Shown in pieces: positions 59,853 through 64,000 of a stretch of 64,000 nucleotides of DNA. Made by a program: the position numbers and the translations under genes. Every line of letters starts with the position of its first letter. Position 1 is the first letter of the stretch. Location: contig CP048838.1 in NCBI GenBank assembly GCA_012317185.1, forward strand, positions 1,054,001 to 1,118,000, in the 5' to 3' direction. The DNA is from [Clostridium] innocuum. Lineage in GTDB: Bacteria; Bacillota_I; Bacilli_A; Erysipelotrichales; Erysipelotrichaceae. Under the pieces are notes generated by a model that was not told the DNA's origin, searched no databases, and saw only the letters and a list, made by a program, of their open reading frames with translations.

Positions 59853-60019
59853 GTGTACAAAAAGTTATAAATCAGCTAATACAAATGAGGCAGACTCATC
59901 CGCACTTTACTATTTTTGTGACAAAAGGCGTTGTGAAAAGCTTCCATATGTATGGTAAAACTAAGATTGCGGAAAGCACTTTATATTTTTATAATGAAAT
60001 CATACGAGGAGGTATGAAG

Positions 60020-61456
60020 ATGACACCAAAAAATAAAAAAGATTTTCCGGAGGGATTCATTTGGGGTGGAGCAATGACTGCTAGCCAGGCTGAAGGAAAT
60101 TGGAAAGCAGGAGGAAAGGGCGTTTGTCCCCCTGATTTAATCCTTTATCAAAAGGGAAAACGACAAAATGATTGCATGTCTTCCAGTGAAATACAGGCAG
60201 CTATTCAGGATACAAACGGTTATTATCCAAGACGCTACGGTATAGACTTTTATCACACATTTCCAGAGGATTTGGCACTCTTAAAAGACCTAGGCATTCA
60301 TTGCCTACGTACGTCGGTGAACTGGGCCAGAATTTTCCCGCAAGGTGATGAAGAGGAACCAAATGAAGAAGGATTGGCTTTTTATGATCGCTTGATTGAT
60401 GAAATGCTGCGTCTTGGAATCGAGCCGTTAATTACAATTTCCCATTTTGAAATGCCTGTTCATCTGGCATTGACATATAAGGGCTGGTATTCTCGCAAAG
60501 TCATAGATTGCTATGTGAAATATGCAACCATATTATTCAATCGCTATAAGGGTAAAGTAAAATACTGGGTTCCCTTTGATGAAATGAATCTGATTCTAAG
60601 AGAATCCTTTCATCAGTTTGGCATGCCTAGCGATCTTGTTGAAAATACAATGGAGCACAAGCTATTGGCACTGCATCATCAGATGATTGCGGCCTGTGAA
60701 GTAACACGGATTGCACATGAAGTTGATGAAGAAAATAAAGTTGGAGCAATGGTAACAAATTTTCTTTCTTACCCACGCACATGCGATCCGCGTGATGCGT
60801 TGGCAGCATTGCATAATGATCAGTTTGAAAACTATTATCTGGATGTTATGGTACGTGGTGCATATCCTAAAACGATGTTTCGTTATCTGGAAGAACATAA
60901 CTTCTATATTGATTATCAGGAGGAAGATGCATCTGTTTTCGAGCAGGGAAGGGCTGATTTTATCGGCATTTCTTATTATGATACACGGACAGTATCACAT
61001 CATAGTATCAAAAATCTGAGGAATCCGGAAGAGGAAAATCCGTATTTGAAAAAAAACGATTGGGATTGGGTTATCGATCCTCTGGGGTTGCGTTATTGTC
61101 TAAACCGACTTTACGATCAGTATCGTATGCCAATATTCCTTTTGGAGTTGGGAATAGGAACACACGATGAGGTTATTGATGGAAAGATTCATGATAAAGA
61201 ACGTATAGAATATCTCAATGCTCATCTTAAACAATTAAAAGAGGCGATTTATGATGGGGTGGATGTTATGGGATGTCTAATGTGGGGGCCGATAGATATC
61301 GTTAGCAACTCTTCTGCAGAAATGAGTAAGCGTTATGGATTCATTTATGTTGATATTGATGATTCCGGAAACGGGACAGGAAAACGATGGAAAAAAGAGA
61401 GCTTTTCCTGGTATCAGAATATTATCCGTACAAATGGAAAATGCATAAAACCATAA
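60020..61456 (+). CDS. GH1 glycosidase (6-phospho-beta-glucosidase-like), motif variants
   Basis: The product is 478 aa from ATG 60020 (AGGAGGT at 60007-60013; ATG 60014 is too close). It starts PEGFIWGGAMTASQAEGNW, and YGIDFYHTFPEDLALLKDLG and SVNWARIFPQ are typical GH1. The acid/base Glu188 is in PFDEMN, with Asp in place of the usual Asn; the nucleophile Glu376 is in LLELGIG, with Leu in place of Asn. Both catalytic Glu are present, but the neighbouring residues that bind the 2-hydroxyl differ, so the substrate may differ from cellobiose phosphate. No PTS gene adjoins it in the window. Confidence 0.87.
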   Translation: MTPKNKKDFPEGFIWGGAMTASQAEGNWKAGGKGVCPPDLILYQKGKRQNDCMSSSEIQAAIQDTNGYYPRRYGIDFYHTFPEDLALLKDLGIHCLRTSVNWARIFPQGDEEEPNEEGLAFYDRLIDEMLRLGIEPLITISHFEMPVHLALTYKGWYSRKVIDCYVKYATILFNRYKGKVKYWVPFDEMNLILRESFHQFGMPSDLVENTMEHKLLALHHQMIAACEVTRIAHEVDEENKVGAMVTNFLSYPRTCDPRDALAALHNDQFENYYLDVMVRGAYPKTMFRYLEEHNFYIDYQEEDASVFEQGRADFIGISYYDTRTVSHHSIKNLRNPEEENPYLKKNDWDWVIDPLGLRYCLNRLYDQYRMPIFLLELGIGTHDEVIDGKIHDKERIEYLNAHLKQLKEAIYDGVDVMGCLMWGPIDIVSNSSAEMSKRYGFIYVDIDDSGNGTGKRWKKESFSWYQNIIRTNGKCIKP

Positions 61457-61458
61457 AC

Positions 61459-61496
61459 TAATAAAATGCACCTCGGCAATGAGGTGCATTTTATTA
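61459..61496. terminator. Bidirectional terminator between GH1 and PRD genes
   Basis: TAATAAAATGCACCTC pairs perfectly with GAGGTGCATTTTATTA across GGCAAT. Confidence 0.92.
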
Positions 61497-61516
61497 GGGA
61501 ATCTTAATTAGATTTG

Positions 61517-63397
61517 TTAACGGCAGTTGCTTGATATTAGATACAGGAAATCGACAAAATCGGTTACAGTTTTAAATTCTTCAATGGTGGTGATTGTACA
61601 CAAAATTGCTGGCAATCCATCAAGTAGCTTCTTTTTGAAAATCTGGTCACGTTTATTTAACGCAATAAGAAATACAATCTGTATTTCTTGATTATCCCAG
61701 TGAATACCTTCTCGGTTAATAAAAACTGCAATCTTGCTATGTATGGAGTTCGCTTCAAAGGAGTGAGGGATAGCAAATGAATTCATAAAGCAGGTAGGGC
61801 TGAGAGATTCGCGATAGAAAACACTTTCCAGAAATGAATTATCCACGATCTGTTGTTCTTCCATCTTATTACACAAAAAATGCAGAACATCCTCACGATT
61901 ATCTTTTGTAGTATCTATAAAAAACAATTCTTCATCAAAATATTCGCGAATTATAGTATTAAACTCTTTCTTCTGCTGATTTTCAAGTGCTTTCGAGATG
62001 GAGTGATTTACCTTATTTTTATCAGAATCTGTCAGTAACGGTGATATTTGACAATATTGATAAATGTTGTTCTGGAAATAGGGCTGCGTAGTAATTAAAA
62101 GATCGATATTAGAGGTATGATTTGAAAGTGAATTTAGATTTTTGATCTTATGTATTTCTATCATATCTGAAAAATTGCGTATTATTTCCTCAGTGATATA
62201 GGTATCAATCAATGGATATTGCCCGGTATATAAATACAAGTTAACTCTGCCTCTGGCACTGAATGCGGATTCAATAGCGAATCCTATGTGAATGGCGATT
62301 AACGAGATTTCATTATCCGGAACCTGAATATTGTATTTCTGGTTTAGCTTTTGACATAAATAAACAGCAACATCATATACGTAAAAACAGCTTGATTTGA
62401 TGGAAATATTATGAGGTACTGTTGCATAATTTCCGTTACGCAACCTTATGATCAGTTCATATACATGATCCGCAAATACGTGAAGAAAAGCGTGCGGATC
62501 AGCATTAATACCATAATGGTGAAAACAGGATTGAACAATATCAAAGAGATCACTGACAAATGTCTGAGCATAAGGTTTAGTGCAGGAAGTTTGGTTTTCC
62601 TTTGATTTAATAACACCGACAAGACTGTAGGTTATCATGTTTATGAGGTTATCATGATACAATTCATCATTCACCAACTGGTTTACAATCGTTGTAGCAA
62701 TTTGTACCTCTGGTATTGATTCATTATAAGCACGTGTTTTCACTGGCTCAGATGCATATAGACTTATGATGGTAAGAATGTTGATGATAAGATTATTCTC
62801 ATAATATGAGGATATATAATATCCATGCTCGGATATCGCATTTTTTATCACAAAATTTGCTTTGCTGATATCGATACTATTGAAATATTCTGAATAAGCA
62901 TTTAAATCTGAAAAGGAATATTCTGTATCGCTATAAATCAAATCCAGAAATAGTTTGTGTTTATTATAGGCTCCGCCTTCTAATATCAGTCGGCCATCTC
63001 TTCGTACGATTTCCAGCGAATAGCTTGTTATCATCTGATTGAGATTTTTGATTTTCATTTGTAGAGATGAGGGAGAAATGCAAAAATAATCAGAAATTTC
63101 ATAAAATAGCTCGGGTGAATGATTTAATAGTAAATGATATAATAATTGACTGTTTTCGTCGAATAGGCTTTGTTTGATAAGCTGAATAGCAGTATTGATA
63201 TATTCATCCATGATTACAAACCCATTTCGGTCTGAAGCAATCAACGGAAGCTTTAATATGCTGTTGATATTTTTTATTTCATTTCGTATGGTTTTATCTG
63301 AAACCTCGAGACTGAGGCTAATATTATGACATTTTGTTTTTCCGTTTTTTAACAGATATTCAATAATTTGGTGTTGTCTGTTTGATATTCGTTCCAT
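61517..63397 (-). CDS. PRD-domain PTS transcriptional regulator (LicR/BglG-like), second copy
   Basis: The product is 626 aa from ATG 63397 (AAAAGG 9 bp upstream; the longer frame is rejected). The helix-turn-helix is ISNRQHQIIEYLLKNG to SDKTIRNEIKNINSIL. Two PRDs (about 190-400) include conserved His, and EIIB- and EIIA-like ends follow (phospho-His in FAIPHSFEA). It differs from the regulator at 29333 in most positions. It is divergent from the GH1 gene at 63621, which it probably controls; the GH1 gene on the other side faces it tail to tail. Confidence 0.9.
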   Translation of the reverse strand: MERISNRQHQIIEYLLKNGKTKCHNISLSLEVSDKTIRNEIKNINSILKLPLIASDRNGFVIMDEYINTAIQLIKQSLFDENSQLLYHLLLNHSPELFYEISDYFCISPSSLQMKIKNLNQMITSYSLEIVRRDGRLILEGGAYNKHKLFLDLIYSDTEYSFSDLNAYSEYFNSIDISKANFVIKNAISEHGYYISSYYENNLIINILTIISLYASEPVKTRAYNESIPEVQIATTIVNQLVNDELYHDNLINMITYSLVGVIKSKENQTSCTKPYAQTFVSDLFDIVQSCFHHYGINADPHAFLHVFADHVYELIIRLRNGNYATVPHNISIKSSCFYVYDVAVYLCQKLNQKYNIQVPDNEISLIAIHIGFAIESAFSARGRVNLYLYTGQYPLIDTYITEEIIRNFSDMIEIHKIKNLNSLSNHTSNIDLLITTQPYFQNNIYQYCQISPLLTDSDKNKVNHSISKALENQQKKEFNTIIREYFDEELFFIDTTKDNREDVLHFLCNKMEEQQIVDNSFLESVFYRESLSPTCFMNSFAIPHSFEANSIHSKIAVFINREGIHWDNQEIQIVFLIALNKRDQIFKKKLLDGLPAILCTITTIEEFKTVTDFVDFLYLISSNCR

Positions 63398-63540
63398 TTC
63401 AATCATCCTTTTCTTAAATAACCCCCTTACTATATTTATACCATTCATAAGCGTAAAGGCAAACAGAAAAATGCCAAGTCTATGGTATTTCTTTATTCTG
63501 TTTGTTTTATCATTTATCCAGATAGGTGGTAAAAGCATGT

Positions 63541-63569
63541 TTGATTGAATCAATTATATCTCTTATAGT
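63541..63569 (+). promoter_or_regulatory. Promoter and palindrome of the last GH1 gene
   Basis: TTGATT (63541-63546), 17 bp, TATAGT (63564-63569). The -35 is half of the perfect palindrome TTGATT-G-AATCAA (63541-63553), a likely operator. Confidence 0.65.
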
Positions 63570-63620
63570 AGTGATGTAAAGACGGAATGGAAATGGCTTT
63601 ACAGAAAGGAAGGTATTCCA

Positions 63621-64000
63621 ATGAAAGAACAATTTCTATGGGGATCGGCTACTGCAGCTTATCAATGTGAAGGTGCTTGGAATGAAGGCGGCAGAGGATT
63701 AACGCAGTGGGATGTGTTTTCTCATGAAAGTGATAGAAATCTGAATCATGTTACAGGAGATACAGCATCTGATTTTTATCACCACTATGAGGAAGATATC
63801 AGAATGCTTCATGAAAGTAATCAAAACTCATATCGCTTTTCCATTGCATGGACACGTATTTTTCCAAACGGCTATGGTGAAATCAATCAGGAAGGCGTTA
63901 ATTTCTATAATCGAATAATCGATTTGTGCTTGCAATATCATATAGAGCCCAATGTTACGCTCCATCATTATGATCTACCAATCGAGCTGGCAGAAAACGG
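63621..64000 (+). CDS. GH1 6-phospho-beta-glucosidase, N-terminal part
   Basis: ATG at 63621 follows AAAGGAAGG. The visible 126 residues start KEQFLWGSATAAYQCEGAWN, then SDFYHHYEEDIRMLHESN and SYRFSIAWTRIFP, as in standard 6-phospho-beta-glucosidases. The gene runs off the window before the catalytic residues. Its GH1 motifs are canonical so far, unlike those of the gene at 60020. Confidence 0.9.
   Translation, partial: MKEQFLWGSATAAYQCEGAWNEGGRGLTQWDVFSHESDRNLNHVTGDTASDFYHHYEEDIRMLHESNQNSYRFSIAWTRIFPNGYGEINQEGVNFYNRIIDLCLQYHIEPNVTLHHYDLPIELAEN

Noticed and set aside
1..64000. CRISPR array, rRNA operon, prophage or replication origin
   Set aside because: No regularly spaced direct repeats, rRNA sequence, phage structural genes or DnaA-box cluster were seen.

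Overview
The window looks like chromosomal DNA of a low-to-moderate GC Bacillota. I infer an Erysipelotrichia-type gut anaerobe close to [Clostridium] innocuum. The reasons are strong AGGAGG ribosome binding sites, clean sigma-A promoters, PRD/PTS regulators, Rpn-family genes, an iron-sulfur scaffold + GGGtGRT pair, BaiCD-like flavoenzymes, and no biosynthetic clusters. No 16S gene or marker set is present, so the species name is a guess.

Layout. 1-3,800: the end of a heptad-repeat surface protein, a tandem HD/HD-GYP phosphodiesterase, tRNA-Thr(CGT), a possible small RNA, and the internally deleted remnant of an Old Yellow Enzyme gene. The remnant still faces its intact TetR gene and a palindromic operator. 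4,490-7,640: an AT-rich island of five small genes (OTCase-like, Cys-rich, ABM-like, NTF2-like, XRE) with a 13-bp motif repeated before three of them. 7,640-17,750: nucleotidyltransferase, a two-headed AraC regulator, two tandem Fe-S/flavin Old Yellow Enzyme reductases, HAD phosphatase, NSS symporter, iron alcohol dehydrogenase. 17,750-27,350: an AT-rich secreted-protein/membrane-protein pair, small regulators, Cof phosphatases, AzlCD, SDR, twin HAD genes, PadR + DUF3795. 27,350-29,330: an Rpn gene with an in-frame TAG, between copies of a short repeat.

29,330-36,330: a polyol/sugar PTS system made of a divergent PRD regulator, Gfo/Idh dehydrogenase, mannitol-type EIICB, HAD phosphatase, EIIA and ROK kinase. 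It has no mannitol-1-phosphate dehydrogenase, so the substrate is probably not mannitol. 36,500-38,940: a small gene, a structured non-coding segment that resembles an orphan TnpB-element right end, and an apparently intact IS200/IS605 element (TnpA, TnpB, omega RNA). 38,940-43,350: a MerR regulator and the heterodimeric ABC exporter it almost certainly controls through a 19-bp-spacer promoter.

43,600-50,000: small hypotheticals, PHP and histidine phosphatases, the NifU-like/GGGtGRT operon behind a consensus promoter, and a solitary MreB-like gene. 50,000-59,850: the AmmeMemoRadiSam pair (MEMO-AMMECR1 fusion plus radical SAM), asparagine synthetase, a small membrane peptide, a DMT exporter, a FetAB-type ABC pair, an AraC/GyrI regulator and a secreted M23 peptidase. 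59,850-64,000: two GH1 phospho-glycosidases around a divergent PRD regulator.

The best candidates for uncharacterised biology are the GGGtGRT operon, the AmmeMemoRadiSam operon, the orphan omega-RNA-like segment with its 12-bp terminal repeats, and the AT-rich secreted-protein locus whose start is separated from its frame by one base in a poly-A tract. All functional calls are by eye; no database search was run.
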